Assembly (NCBI RefSeq): GCF_001633105.1
Contig: NZ_LUKZ01000025.1
Location: forward strand, 1 to 64,000
Direction: 5' to 3'
DNA from: Acidovorax sp. GW101-3H11
Lineage (GTDB): Bacteria > Pseudomonadota > Gammaproteobacteria > Burkholderiales > Burkholderiaceae_C
DNA: 64,000 bases
The notes beneath the pieces were generated by a model. That model made no database searches, was not told where the DNA came from, and saw only the letters and a program-made list of their open reading frames with translations. Below are positions 63,809-64,000 of this stretch, piece by piece. The translations under genes and the position numbers were made by a program. Every line of letters begins with the position of its first letter. Position 1 is the stretch's first letter.

Positions 63809-64000
63809 CTGCTGCGCCAGGCGCTCGCTTTTCCAGTACACATCGTCGCCGCCGTCCATGCGATTGAGCACGCGGGCGAGCACGAACATCAGGTCGGAGA
63901 GGCGGTTGAGGTACTGGCGCGGGGCGTCGTTCAGGGCCTCTTCGTTGCCCAGGGCGACCACGGCGCGTTCGGCGCGGCGGGCCACGGTGCGGCAGATGTG
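63794..64000 (-). CDS. cob(I)alamin adenosyltransferase, PduO type, 3' part
   Basis: Transcribed leftward, entering from the right edge, so the N-terminal part is outside the window. The visible C-terminal ~68 residues (HICRTVARRAERAVVAL, NRLSDLMFVLARVLN, then GGDDVYWKSERLAQQ) are diagnostic of PduO-type ATP:cob(I)alamin adenosyltransferases, which make adenosylcobalamin. The last residues N-A-T-E and the stop come from a dispersed repeat. Confidence 0.88.
   Translation of the reverse strand, partial: HICRTVARRAERAVVALGNEEALNDAPRQYLNRLSDLMFVLARVLNRMDGGDDVYWKSERLAQQNATE

Overview
The window is a high-GC chromosomal segment from a betaproteobacterium, most likely a member of the Comamonadaceae (Acidovorax-like). 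The evidence is the gene content: a minCDE cluster, a Bug-type tripartite tricarboxylate receptor beside a LysR/AMP-ligase pair, GTP-dependent PEP carboxykinase, several Acidovorax-like LysR and TetR regulators, and dispersed short repeats built around a core TGATAGCTATC. No rRNA, tRNA, complete insertion sequence, CRISPR array or replication origin was seen.

Positions 1-23 kb are ordinary chromosomal genes. They include threonine ammonia-lyase, queC, pckG, a LysR/phosphoesterase pair, a universal stress protein, a FAS1 lipoprotein next to a TetR gene with palindromic operators, an ArgP-type LysR divergent from dadA, a TetR/NADPH-oxidoreductase pair, a YdcF-like protein, an alpha/beta-hydrolase homologue lacking its nucleophile serine, flavin reductase and MOSC genes, minCDE, an EamA transporter, a beta-propeller-like lipoprotein and a phosphatidylserine synthase. 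Positions 23-40.5 kb hold a LysR/acyl-CoA synthetase/Bug unit, acetoacetyl-CoA synthetase, two coupled FN3 lipoproteins (the first frameshifted in a hexanucleotide tract), a TetR unit with two matching operators, a BCCT transporter with a 2-base frameshift, a UbiM/UbiH-like hydroxylase and an LCMT-type methyltransferase.

The accessory core is 40.6-56.6 kb. A full-length Sec-signal-bearing RHS/YD-repeat protein (1556 aa) carries a variable C-terminal tip and is followed by a TPR gene in the immunity position. After it come at least six partial or complete RHS C-terminal cassettes. Each starts with the same ~168-bp module, contains the same stretch of RHS core, then switches at the D-P-x-G-L junction to an unrelated AT-richer tip, usually followed at once by a small gene that is the likely cognate immunity gene. 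The cassettes have no signal peptide and no good start codon, so they look like silent donors for tip exchange into the expressed RHS gene. All share one 192-bp in-frame deletion relative to the parent, so they descend from one ancestral truncated copy. Their 5' module contains a copy of the dispersed TGATAGCTATC repeat. Duplications, a MITE-like 93-bp element and eroded cassette fragments show that the array is actively rearranging.

Positions 56.6-64 kb return to ordinary genes: a zinc-ribbon protein, a uracil/xanthine permease, an acetyl-CoA hydrolase/CoA-transferase, two paralogous ABC-type periplasmic binding proteins, a hotdog thioesterase and the 3' part of a PduO-type cobalamin adenosyltransferase. 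The CoA-transferase and the first binding-protein gene share an unusual leader: an AGGGTTAACCCT palindrome, then a terminator-like hairpin ending exactly 17 bases before the start codon.
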